Below, piece by piece: positions 35,243 through 48,200 of a DNA stretch of 64,000 nt. The translations under genes were made by a program, and so were the position numbers. Numbering within the stretch: position 1 is the first letter of the stretch; each line of letters begins with the position of its first letter. The stretch covers positions 985,260 to 1,049,259 of the forward strand of contig VYZB01000279.1 of the NCBI GenBank assembly GCA_013397455.1, given 5' to 3'. The DNA is from Crotophaga sulcirostris (taxonomy: Eukaryota > Chordata > Aves > Cuculiformes > Crotophagidae). Under the pieces are notes generated by a model. The model made no database searches. It saw only the letters and a list, made by a program, of their open reading frames with translations, and was not told where the DNA came from.

Positions 35243-37677
35243 GCCAATTCCTGTACAAGATTGAACGTGGGAAAGAAAGAAAAGATAGGAGCAGAAAAGA
35301 AAGGACACATTACCCCTGCAAAATGCGATGGAAAACTATTGTATTGAAATTAGGCAGAGAGTGTTTGCAGGCTCAATTCTTTCACTGGCTCATGGTGCAA
35401 ACAGCTCTGTAAAAACCTCATTTCTTGTCAACTCACTTGCAACAGTATCAGTGCCATTTATGACATCCCACAGGGAGAGCAGGGATGCCTCACCTCTGCT
35501 GGGGCTTTGAGCACTGCCAGAGAGTTGCAATACAAATAAAGAAAATACAAGTCTGGGTAGCTTAAACTGGGGGTTCCTTGTTTTCTGCAAGTTCATACAA
35601 CCCTTACAGGACCTGGAATATCCCGAGTAAGGCATCACGAGACCCTCCCATGAGCTACTTCAAGAAACTAAACAAAAATAAGTGTCCCTCTTGGTCACCA
35701 ATCTGAACTATATACTCTGTGGGCTGAGACAAGCCTCAGTGAGTACACGTGGAAGATAAGACTGCACAGCTGGTAACAAGGGAAGGGCATGGGAGCCTTG
35801 CTGATCGTACCAAACAGTTGTGAAACCCCACCAAGCCTAAGGCACAGCATCCATTTTCTTGGAAACTGGGGAACAAGCCTTCAAAACAAGCAATTTAAGT
35901 TATCAGCAGTAAGATCTGGGATTTTTAGCCTCTAAGTCCTGCCAGGCAGCTGGACTGAATAAAGTGCTTACAGGATGGGTACCCAGTGCTGAGCTGCCCT
36001 CCTTCATAGTTAGTGGAGATGACTAGCTCCAGAGCCTGGCTTTTTTCTTTAAAAAAACCCAACAAAATAAACAGTCTCTTCTCTGACAGTGCTGGGGGAA
36101 CATTTACACAGCTCAGCTGAAGACAGCTATGATCTAGATACCAAAGCTAATGCCTTCACTACATGCACAGAGTGCTCTAGGTAGAACCACCCTTATTTGC
36201 AGACCAAGACTGATAGTCGTGTTCCTTTGATATCAACTGGGAATCACAAATTAATCACTGCTTGTTTCAAGGATTATGGAAGTCAGTCAAGGCTTGGGAA
36301 GGTTATTTTAAAAGAATGCCCATGTGTAATAGATGATGTGTGACCACATGAAGGCATACCCACTGTATTTATAAAAGTACGGCAGAGATGTTAGCGCTTT
36401 CTTTTCATGAAAATACTTAAGATCCCTTTTGAAGATGGTGTTGCTCAGTATGCATCAAATTAGAGTTGCAGCTTTTCCTCACTATGAAATTGAAACTTCT
36501 GTGAGACTGTGAGAAGTGGGAACTTAATACTGCTTTACTGTATCTTATCTCACTTTTGCCATGCAAAATTATTCACTTACTAATGGGATATTTCTGCTGG
36601 TGTCATCTTATGACACCTTTAAGTTTGAGCCCAAATAAGCTTTCTGCAACCTGGATAAACACCCACACTAGCTATTTCATCAACCACATAAAAGATACCA
36701 CAAGACACATTTACTAAAATAAACTTGCAGAAGCTATCTGGTCAAAACTTATCAACCTTTGCACAAAGGTTTAGATTGCTGCACTGTGCTGCAGCAGAGT
36801 ATGCTTTCTGCAATTGTAAACCAGGAGATAATTAACAGGGATGGATAAACCTTTCAAGCTAATAAGCCAGTTGCATTTGGCTGAAATTCAGTTCCCTTTC
36901 TCTGAACAACTTGCCTACAGCCACATTGTTTCAAAGACACAAGGAATAATTAAGAACAGGAACTTACCTAAAGCATTTACTTATGTTTAATACAAGTCAG
37001 ACAGATATACAAACCCTCCTCCTAGCTCAAACCTACATTATTTCAGGATGCTGTGATGAGGCAACAGGGTTTCTGCATTCACATAAATCCAGCTGGTGCC
37101 AGAGTTGTTTTTTCTATGTAGTCAATTATTCTTGACTAGAACTTTTTTTTTTTTTTTAAATAGATATTCACATATTCACCATACGCAGGAAAAGGGTGGG
37201 GAAGAACAGCTGAAAACATGTACTTTTAACTTCTTGTATAGCTAATCCATCAGATCCACCACAGCAGTCTCGTTAACAGTAGCATGATCTTCACACAGAA
37301 TCCTCACAACTGCTAGCATTAAAGAATCATGGAGATTAACCACAGAACAGTTGAGCTGGGTGCTAAACACTTCATGTTTTGCATGCACAAACATTCCTGC
37401 AACTATTAAGAATGCAAGAAATGAGGAAAAGATAGTGTAAATATGTCCAAACTCCATAAGAAAGCATTTAAGTGAGAAAGATCTTTTATACTGATATAAA
37501 ACTTAATCTCTGCAAGTCAACTGCTCATTCAAAGAATAACATTTTGAAGGAAAGCTATTCAAAGTGTTCTAGTGGAAGATGGTTCTTCATTGCTGTACGG
37601 ACATGGCTAGCTCCAGCTGCTCCATGGGAACAGAGCATCAAACAGTCCTAGACACATACAAGCTTTCATTACAATGG

Positions 37678-37702
37678 AAAAAATAAAATAAAATAAAATA
37701 AA
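37678..37702. repeat. (AAAAT)n microsatellite
   Basis: About four to five AAAAT units in a row, in the region between STAP1 and UBA6. Confidence 0.85.
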
Positions 37703-39088
37703 GCAGTTTTCGGATTCCACGTAGTGCCATGAGCCTCTGCACTGCTAGCACTGGTAGTGACAACACGGAAAATTTGGAAGACTAGAACCCTGAAATAAAT
37801 CTGCCCTATTTGACTGAGCCCTTTCAGTGTGATTGTGCTTAGCACGTGCTGAGACTTTTGATAAAACGCATCAACAGATTGAGAAATGTGCTGTATCAAA
37901 CACAAATTCACACTGAATTGGCTCACTGCACTCTGCAGAGACTTCAATATAAACACATTCCCTCTCCGTATCAGCAATTCAGAAAGTTTTAAAACATGAA
38001 AAACAATTTTAATGAGCCACTTGACACGCACAGTTCTTCCATATAAAGTCCTCTTTAGGTTATTACTTGTAAGATTTTTCCTAGATTAATTTATACCAAG
38101 AAAATTTTAAAGGTCTGCTCATAGATATCTAGAGCCATTTTGCAGTTTTTCCACCAGCAACTGTTTAACGGAGTAGAACTCATCCATGGAACAGACATCC
38201 ATTCAACAGATGCACATAATAAAAGCAGTACAGACACAAGCTATTAACTATATCTGAACATTTACTTTAAACCCCGAGGACCATCAGATGGCATTCTAGC
38301 AAAGCACTGAGACTTTACTATTTTTATATGCTTACTTCAAAAGCATAAGCATGATATTAACACCACACTAATGTACAGTATATGACAGTATTTTCAACTT
38401 GACTTAAACCTTTAAGTGATCCTTAGCACTAATCAGTGATTTCAGTTAAGAGTTCAGATTCTAATACTGCCACAGTGAAACACATTTTAGTTATCCAGAA
38501 GTGGAATGTTACTCTCTGCTTGTGCCTTCTCTGCACTTTAATGTAGTAATCTTTTCTCCTGTCGCAAAAAGTTTCTCTAAAAGAAGTTCTTAAAAAAAGG
38601 AAATGTTAGGTAGTTTAGAAGTCAGTATTATTAATCTAGAAAATTACATTTATAAATGAGACTAACTGTAAAACTACATACACCTTCCAGAAGATATCCC
38701 ACACTTAAGACTAAATCTCAAATATTTCAATAACTGTGATTCCAGCTATTCGGTTGCATACATCTTGGTGTTCAAGTTCCCAGCCTAATAGCTGTTACTC
38801 CTGAGTACAACTAACTGAGAAGGGAAAAAAGAAGAGGTAAAATTCCTGACCAACAACATTCATTAAATATGAATATATTCCTAAAATTTAATAAATTATG
38901 GTTCAGGATAAATAGCCAAGTAGTCAATAGCTTTTTCAACAGCTGCAGGAGATGTGCAATCACAATCTCTAAAGCTTAACACATTAAAAGATTTTCCAGT
39001 TCATAGGTTTTTAATCTAACCTCACTTCACTCTGACATCACTGGGAGAAAAAAAAAGAACTACCAGTTCAGCTATCCAGTGTTTAAAT

Positions 39089-39291
39089 CAGGTGTGTCAA
39101 GCTCCCATCTCCCGCCGTTCTCCTGCTCCGGTAGCGTCACGCGCATCACACGCTGCGCATGTGCCCAGCGCTGGCAGGAGCGCAGGGACAAGGAGCTCGG
39201 CGCTGCCAATGGGTGCAAACAAGGTGCTGGAACAGATAAAACACAGTGGAGGGACGGATTCGGCCCAAGGGCCATGAGTTTGACACCCCTG
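39089..39291. mobile_element. hAT-type MITE with perfect 8-bp target site duplication
   Basis: A 203-base non-coding element is flanked on both sides by GTTTAAAT (39081-39088 and 39292-39299), a perfect 8-base duplication as produced by hAT transposases. Its ends are inverted repeats: left CAGGTGTGTCAAGCTC, right complement CAGGGGTGTCAAACTC, 14 of 16 identical. They match the CAGGGGTGTCAAAC-type hAT terminus. The interior is GC- and CpG-rich, sharply unlike the AT-rich surroundings, and has no significant coding potential. It may lie in the UBA6 3'UTR. Confidence 0.9.
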
Positions 39292-40429
39292 GTTTAAATT
39301 ATAAGAGAAAACAAGGTGGTGCCACAGATGTTTCTATGACACACCTCTGCCTCACCACAGCAGCAAAATAAGTCCCTATTTGCAACTAAGCAGATTCTTT
39401 ATACTTAAGATATCCTTGCAACTGACTGAGGATGATAAAAACCTCTGTGTTGAGCACAACTCAGGCTTGTAGAGTGGCCAGGTGTACAGCATAACCATTT
39501 GCTATAATTCAATGGTACCACAAGGAGCAGCTGAGGAAACTGTTTGCTGTGACAAACCTCTAGAGCCATTTGCCTTCTCCTCCTTTCAAAGTCATCATTT
39601 GCTACAGTGTTTTTAATTTGGTGAGGGCAGAAAGGCTCAACCACACAGAACATCTTCTCTTTCTTGAAGACAAAATTTTATTGTTGAAAGTATTAACTCA
39701 ACTGATAGGTTTTCACTTTCCCCATATTGCAGTATTCCCCAAAGAACAGTCTTAGTGCAGATAATCAACAATTCCAGCTCTCTTGACTTCAGGGGAGCCG
39801 TGAAAATTTACACCTACTCAAAACCTGCCTCCCTGTGTTTCCTTGTTGAGACTGACATTAGATAGCTGCTAAGACACACAGCATCACTAACTGTTCTGAA
39901 GAGAGCACCAACACCACAATAATGCAGTTCATCTGCTTTTAAGTGGGAGTTTAAACCTTTTGTATGGATTAATCTCATGTGTAGATGGCAAGAATGGAAT
40001 TCTTGTTTGAGAATTACGTAACATATGAAATGGATTTGAGATGTTCAGGAGTCAAACCAGCAGTTTCCCCGTTTTTTGCACTCTTCTCTAAGCAGCGCCT
40101 AATTTGCACATGGGGAACATCTGTTAGGTTCACCATTCATTCTTCTTGCTTTCTTCAGCTCCCCACAAATCTTTTCTTTAAGGTAAGGACTGTACTGGGA
40201 ATTCTATCTTTTGGAGTGACCAATCCTCTTTTGAGCAAACAGGTTTGAAGAAACAGGAGCAGATGAAACATAAATCCAGTTTGTCTTCAGTGCAAAGCCA
40301 CTGATTTTCACCATTTGTTTTAATTAAGGCTTCACCAAAAAGAAATATATAGTACCATCTTTAATAGCTGAAAATTAGTACACCCCTTTCAGAACAAATG
40401 GTCTGGGAGTGACTTGTGTGTCTCTACCA

Positions 40430-42252
40430 TCAATTGTCTTCCTGAACAAAGTAGTATCTCACTGGCGGCCCTGGCAAGTCTTCCTCTCCATCAGTCTCTG
40501 GAGCAAATGATACTGTCAAATCCACATACTTCTTATCAGCTGATGGTTTCACAAGCTTTTGCATCCTACAAGGACAAGAAAAACAGTTTGTAAGCATACC
40601 AGAAAGAGGTTTGGCAGTGGGAATTCAGGGCCAGACTAGGATGAATTTCACTGCCAGCAATGAGCCAAACATACTAGGAACCAGATTAAAATGGAGACTA
40701 AGCTACCTTTTAATTTTGACACAATAGCTGTTTCTCCACATAGCAAATGTCACTCCATTCTCTTGATGGACTTAGCCCATTAGTGAGCTACTACATTGTG
40801 CTCAGTACAAAAGAAGCAAAAATGTCTAGTGTTCAATGGGATTCCTCATCAATGTAATTTCTCTTTCATGTCCTACTGAGGCACAAGGCAAAGTTACTTT
40901 TTGTACAGGATTTTGGTCAATGAGCAGGAGTTAGTTCTTGGCCTACCAATCATGTCTGGTTTTAATGTTATCAAGAACCGCCACTCCAGTGCGTATACTA
41001 GATATGCAGTTCTGATGGAAATTAATTCTACTGGACTTAAGACTTGTAAAGTCCTTGAATTTCAAAGGTTAATAGCAATGAGGGGGTAAAACCAGCCAGG
41101 ATCTGAGACTTCTTCCTTCGTGACCACACTGTGAGTTTAAACTAGGTAAGCGTGTCACGCCTCAGTACAACTTCCCCTCTTTGCTCTCCACAGTCTCAAA
41201 AGCTACAGCGATTGCTTGGAAGTTGCAAAAAAAACCCCAAATCTGAATTAAAACATCAATCAATCTCATTTTCATTATATATCTTTGGACGTCTCAAAAT
41301 TATTTTCTTGCCAAGCACTAGTTCACGAGGCCAGGTCAAATGCCAGGAGGCTGGGGGAATACAGTCATCCATTTCTGTTCCTCATAGGTCACTTAAGAGA
41401 AAGACTTCCCTTCTGGATATGCACACAGGTCAAAAAGCTGCCTTCCCCAAAGTACTTTTACTTAGGATTTTGCAAGTCCCCTGTCCTCACCACAGAAGTT
41501 AATTCACTTTCTCGTTTTTTTTTTTTTCAAAGGAAGAAATTACCATTTTTCTTTCCCAAATATTAATGACTAGCAACCACTTCGAGAGGAAACATTGCTG
41601 TCAGACCCATGTCCTTATGAAACACCCAGAGAACGTAATTTGTATGTGCACTCACATCTCTCAGTTCATTTTCCAGTTATACTTACGTCAGCTTTAGTCT
41701 TTTAATATGACCCGGCATCACAGGAACATACAGCATTTTGACTCCCTGTACAACCATAGTTGGTTCAATTCCATATTTCTCCTGAAATTCACAAGTGAAA
41801 ACTTAAAGGACTAGAACAGCTGCCCAAGCTGGCAGATATTACTACTGTTAATACTACAGCTAATTATTCAAAACCATAGGATCCCAACGAGAAAACTTGC
41901 TAATGCATAGATGTTGACAGAAGTTTTATTACGATACATTTGAACAAACCAAATTAACAAAGAATTTGAAAGTAGGCTTGGATGCATTTACTTCCAGACA
42001 TTCCCATTGGCATTAATTCTTTCTAGAATTACTCTAGTTTGAACAAGAACTTGGTAAAAGAAAAAAAACAAACAACAAAACAAAACCAAACCCAAACCAA
42101 CAACTCAAACTAAGAAAACCCTTTCCTCTAGACTTGCATTAACCCAGTAGAGTAGGTAACTTACTCGGACAGCATTTATAAAGTCTAACAGAGTAAAATC
42201 CTCTTTGCCATAAATTGTCCACCTGTCCCAGATTGTAAAAGACATCCCATTT
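40430..42252 (-). CDS. UBA6: UBA6 last three exons: C-terminal ubiquitin-fold domain
   Basis: Exons 42165-42252, 41687-41781 and 40430-40565 encode [76 protein letters not shown] and [14 protein letters not shown] before the stop. This domain recruits the cognate E2; in UBA6 it confers selectivity for USE1 (UBE2Z). Confidence 0.95.
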
Positions 42253-45200
42253 CTGTTTGAAGACAAGAAAGGTTGTTTGTTACTTTAGAACATGAACTCA
42301 GGCACTTCGTTTAAACATGTATTGAAGAACTGCTGTGTCTTCTAGAGACTTACTGTTTTACCATGAACAAAAATCTCTTCCCTCTCTGCTGCTCTTTCTC
42401 CAGCCCTTTGATCTAGCTAAGCACCAGACACAGTAAGAACTCTAAGTGAATGTGGTATCTGGCAATGAACTTACTGTGTTTTCAGACCTACTGAAAAATA
42501 GTTCTTTTATTGACTAAGATGGAGAAGTGTGTCTGGTTTGTACAGACAGGATGTTTATTAATAACCATGCCACACACCTAACTTATCTAGATTTTTTAAA
42601 ACCTCATTAGCAACAGTTTCCACTGAAACCAAAACTAAAGCCCTTAAAATCACTATTTTAAAAATTAGGACAAAAGAGTATGTGCTGCATTTTCCAAACA
42701 AGAAATTCTTGAGCAATGCATTATGAGCACCCTTGGTGGTACTAAGAATACCGCTCACACCTTTAGCAGTACAGAGTAAGTGGATAATAGTTTGATAGCA
42801 AGCACTAAGTGATTCATGATTTTCCAGGTTTAAAGAACAACAACAAAAAAACCCTGAATATTTGTAACGTTTGAGTATGACCATTGTCTGTGGTTTCCTT
42901 ACAGTTCTGCAGTGTGAGCACATAAGGCCTTAGTAACTGTACAAACTTCACACTTGTTCTAATGGTTCACCAAATTCTAAGTATCAATTACCACGTTTCT
43001 AAATATCGCCTGTCTGCTACCATCCTTCCTACCTGATTTCCGTTCTTCTTACTTCAGCTGTTTCTGTAAATACCATTATGGGAATGGCTAGGTTCAGAAA
43101 ACAGTTCTTGTAGGCATCAGCTGGGTAGCCACCCACAACTTTGACGAGTTCCAGTGCAACCTGCAGTAAATAAGAATTCCATACTTCCATGATACCAAGC
43201 ACAGATTTTACGTACTGCATTATTGACACTAGCTTAGTTAAGAAGCCAGCAGCTACAGAGTTGTTAATGAGATCAGCTTTTGTCCAATTGCAGAGTATAT
43301 CACATCTGGAAATGCAAACCAATGTGCCACAGAAATAAATGTTCAAAAGTGTTCCTAATGTAGGACTCTTGCACTATTATTTAATTAAGACATCTCCAGA
43401 AAGAACACAGTTCTGTTGAGTTGCAGGGATGTGAACTACTACAGAACATATCCTTTCCACTCTTGGCAGCAGCACTCTGATGGAAGTTACTATTAACTGC
43501 AGAAAACAAACCAAAATGCTGATCTCCAACTCCTCCTTCTGGTCAGCAAATCAGAAATAAAAGCACTAAAGGCTTACGACATCTACAATTAAGGGCCTTT
43601 TGTATTGGTACATAAGAAAAAAAAAGATTAAGTTTGGAATAAACCCACTTCTTTAATGACTCTCTGTCAGGGTAGCATTAATCAATATCCAGACAACAGC
43701 TGTTTTAGGCAAGGAACATTAAGAAAAAGAAATATGCATTTTAAGCATTTTAAAAAGCATACTCACTAGCCCTGATACTGCAGCAGTAGCAGTTGCAATT
43801 GCAGGAATAATCTTTCCAGCAATGCGCTTTGTTTTGAACCGATCTGCAGGTTCGATGTTGTACATCTTGGCTCGCAAGTTTGATGCTGCTGTTATGAAAT
43901 CTATATGTCCATTACTATCGTCATCTTTTTCAAAGGAGATGGGCTTCATTTGCAAGTCATCTGCTCATGAGAAAAATAAAATAGAGAGAAAATTATTAAA
44001 AAATTGAAGTTGTTCTAAACATAAGTTATAAGGAACTAGAACTTTAACAAATTTAAAACATCAAATTCTGGAGCCTAGTGGTTTCTTACAACTTGCTTTC
44101 CCATGCTAGAAGCAGAAATACCCCTACCAATACCAGCTGTTTAAAGTGAATAATAAACAAAATATCAGCAAAGCTCCAGAATTTTATTTTCCTTGCAACA
44201 CCAGGAATAGATTTTGGACAGGTGTCTTATGGATATTTCTTATACACCCCACCTCGCTACAGTTCCATCTTGTGAGAATTCCTGCTATCAAGCTTTATCT
44301 GTAACCATTTCACTATGGGCTCAGAAGAGTGGGAGACATAGGTTCGGGATGATGCTCCATGAGATGGGGAGCTAAGCTAATCTTTCTTCCCTGTGTTCAT
44401 GGGCTAAAAATACATGCACGTAGTGGTTCCCCAATGACCTTTTCATGTGGCCAGGCACAAAAATGGGATTTGAGCATCCTCATTTTAATGTATCCAGAAG
44501 ATGGGGAAGAAGATTAACAGCCTTCACAATTTAGGATAATTTCCGATTCATTCCTGTACGTACTAACTCTCACCCTCCTCGTATCAGAATCACTTTCAGT
44601 TCACCTAGGATCTAATCACCATTCTAAGCACCGTTTCCCTCCTGAAATTTCAATTCCCTGCTACCTGCTGACTTTCATCAGGGTTGTACTTACGTGCACG
44701 TATAACGTAGAACCCTAAAACTTGCAGGAATCTCAGAAATACAGAAGCATAGGGTACATAACATACAGCAATAACGAGTTATCTGCATGGCACTTCAGAA
44801 AGCTTTAGATATCAGGTGTCTGCTTCCTGTAGAATTACAGAACTGCTTTATCCAAAGCAGAATGTCATACTACTGGCAGTGCTCCTACAAGATGTTACTA
44901 AGCTATGAAGCTGGTTTGCGCTACTCACTTTGTAGAGCTTCATTGGATAGTATAGACTTCTCCAGCTGGAAAATAGCATTTCTTTCATCCTCACTGCTGA
45001 CTGGAATATGGTCTGGTTTTCTTGCAGTTTCATCAGTCTGTACAACCTGCAAGTACAAGCAGGGTTTGCGTACTAAAATACATGAACTTTGTACAGTACC
45101 AGTGTGAAGTGTACTAGATTTCCTGTCTTCCCTGCAGTACTTCTTCCCCAGTTCAAGAGAGACACAGATTTACACGAGCAAGTCCAGCCAAGTGCCACAA

Positions 45201-48200
45201 AGATCATTAAAGGACTGGAGCGTGTCTCATACAAGGAGAAGCTGAGAGAGCTAGAATGATTCATCCTAGAGAAGGCTCAGTGGGGTCATATCAATGTGTT
45301 GTCTGCTGGGTGGAAAGTACAGAAGGCAGAGCCAGACTCTTTTCATGGGTGCCCAGTGACAGGACATGGGGGTATGGGCACAAACTGAAGGGCATAATAT
45401 TCCATCAGATACATAAGAAAATACTTCAAGGAAAAAGAAAAAAAACCCACAAAAAATACCCATCCAAAACTGTGAGAACAGTTGAACACTGGTGCAGGTA
45501 GCAGAGAGAGGCTGTGGAGTCTCTATCCTCAAGGATATTAAAAATCCAATGGGATACAGGCCTTGATGACCTGCTCTAACTGCCCCTGCTTAAGCAAGGG
45601 GTTTGGACTAAACCATCCGTCTTCAGGGGTCCCTTCCAACCTCAACCATTCTGTGATTCCCAGTCAAATTATCAGTTTTGTCTCACAAGGCAAGCAGTCA
45701 TGAGAAAAGTGTTAACACCAGGCAATACGGCAGATACGGGACACTGCTTATGGATTTTTTTTTTCTTTTAACTAAATATCACACTTACTTTGTTTGAGGG
45801 TCTGAACTCTGGTACCTTCACGGCTGAAATAATCTTCCAAATAGTTTCCTCTGACAAATCCTGTTATGTTTTTTAAGAAAAACAATTTAAACTCTCTTTG
45901 ACTCAAAAAGAAATCCACAAAAAGACTGTATATGCAATAGCATTTCAAAGAATACCAAACCCAAAAAATTCCACAAATATTCAGTGATGTTTCAGTGAAA
46001 CATCATCACTGAAATACCAAGTGACTTTTCAGTTGCCACAGTGAACCAGAGTAGTGTGAAGTGCCTAGCCCTTGAAAACTAAGAACTGAAACGTAAACAT
46101 GACTTACAGGAAGATCTAATTAGAAAAGAAAAGGGGTATAAAAAAAAAGCAAAGGATAAGCAATACAGAGGCTATGAGTAATAAAAAATAAAACTCTCAG
46201 AGACAACTAAGGAATTTAAAGATATCTTCTTTCAGTTCACCTACTATCGTGCACAGGAAATAGGTCCACCAAAATAAGAATTCCTGAGTTCAGTGCTTAC
46301 TGAATACACCCAGTACACTACTCATTTCTTCTCCAGGTTAGGGATTTAAAAAAAGAAGACTAAATGTAAGCAGTTGCTGAATAGCCAGTACTGAAGGATA
46401 GATTACTTTGAGAATCACTTTAATCAGTTCTTGGAAAGAATTGGCCACTGACCATTAGGCCAAAACTGAATGCATACATCCAATTTATGTGATAGGAACA
46501 GTTAAAATATGATTTACCTTTTCTGTGAAAGGAACACAGTACACTGTTGCAAAGAGTTTTGCTGCGCTTACAATGAAACCATAGTGCCTGAAGAAAAGAG
46601 GAAGATAATCATTTTTGATTTGTTTTTACTTCAGTTGCTCAAAGGTCTGCAATCACATTCAAAGATGTCTTGAAATCTCATACAGAGAGACCAAATTTCC
46701 ACCCTTCAGTGCACACAGCACAAGAGATGACAGATTGAGACTCTGAAGTCTTCCCCAAAACTAAGCAAACTTTGATTGAGCAAAGAGTTATTTAATGAAA
46801 ACTGTATTTCCTTAATCTCTGCTGTCAAGAAAACAACTACAAACACTCACATGACATCAATGATAATAAAAAGCTTCACCTCAGAAATACTTTGATATTT
46901 GCCATGGTCTCAGTTTTCACATGTCAGTGAAAGTTAAATTACCTGCAGTGAATGTATGAGACAGCTCACCAAACTATGCACTAGCACATAGTCCAGCTTC
47001 CAGTGCTATAAAGCCTTGCACTTTCTGCTGTAGGTTGAGTTTTACAGGAATCTGTAAAATGTATCAATGGCAGTACCATACTTACAAGGGATCATTAAAT
47101 TCAAACTTCACTGGGAAAGGTGGCCTCTTTGGTGATTGCCAAAACAAACCTGGTAAGAAAACAGACTTAAGATGAAATCCCAAGGAATCAAGAGCAGCAA
47201 CATATGACATATGTCATTAATTCACAACAGCCACAAAGGGACATTTGCACTTACTTCCATCTTTTAATCGTGTATCAAGGGGAAATGAATGAAGGAGCTG
47301 AAGAGCCTAGAGGAAAAGCCAGAGCAGCTTTAGTAATCTATCATATACAGATTGACATGACCACACCACATCAAGCCCTGTTTTTAATAATGATGCGAAA
47401 TCTTGATACGGCTTTTAAGACACACTAATACACAGTTCAAGTAATTTACAGAGTTAAGAAAATCCAAGATGCCTGTGTCAAGATGAAAGCTTAAAGAGCT
47501 AAGTACTACTACACAGAGCGACTTGTCCAACCATTCACAGGACAAAGATGACAATGTTACCCCATCTGAAGTCCAACCAAAACACTTAATCCAACAAGCA
47601 AGCATTCCCCCCCACCCTGTTGTCACTTTAGGATTCTTGCACACCAATTCACAATTGGGAATGCAATGTTTTCTCAATGTGACAGCTACCATGAGGGCTT
47701 CCATAAGCAGAGATATAAGTTCATTAATATCACATCATGATAACATCTTTCCTACAACATTAGACACACGCATACTTGAAGTAACACTGTCAACCAAATT
47801 CTCAGAACGATGGTCTCTTATTTCAACTTTTCTCTGATACCTTTGAGAAAATCAGGGATATGAAGATGAGTTATGTAGCATAAGTTTGGGGCCGGGGTGG
47901 GGGGGAACAAAAAGCCCCCATCCTTTAGTAAAATATATCTGATAATCCTGCTGATCTGGAAGAACACAATGACTACTCAGCTGGAAAAATGCCAAGGAAA
48001 CTGTATGGAAACTACTGAACTGAACCACTACAAGTTAATAAAGTAGACTTAACAGCGCTACAGTAGGAAGAGGAAGGGATGCAGCATTTTTAAGTTTCAA
48101 GTACAGTTCATTATTTACGGAGAGATCGAAGTGAGAGCAAAGAGTTGGAAATAGTTGGAACCTAGTTATTAGGGCTACCAAATTTTCTAAAATCCCCATC

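Larger units (their letters stand above)
35243..40429. other. convergent intergenic region or UBA6 3'UTR
   Basis: STAP1 ends from the left and UBA6 from the right, so two transcripts converge here. Part of the right side must be UBA6 3'UTR (minus strand), with a possible ATTAAA at about 40319-40324 and AATAAA at about 39677-39682. Apart from a hAT-type MITE (39089-39291) and an AAAAT-type microsatellite (about 37678-37702), I recognise nothing. The open frames (for example 37669-38031 minus) show no family resemblance. Confidence 0.5.

Noticed and set aside
37669..38031. 120-codon minus-strand open frame between STAP1 and UBA6
   Set aside because: No family resemblance. It begins in ordinary sequence and ends at an A-rich microsatellite. 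Probably chance or UBA6 3'UTR.
45266..45532. Open frames on both strands in the UBA6 intron
   Set aside because: They fall inside a decayed CR1 copy and have no independent coding support.
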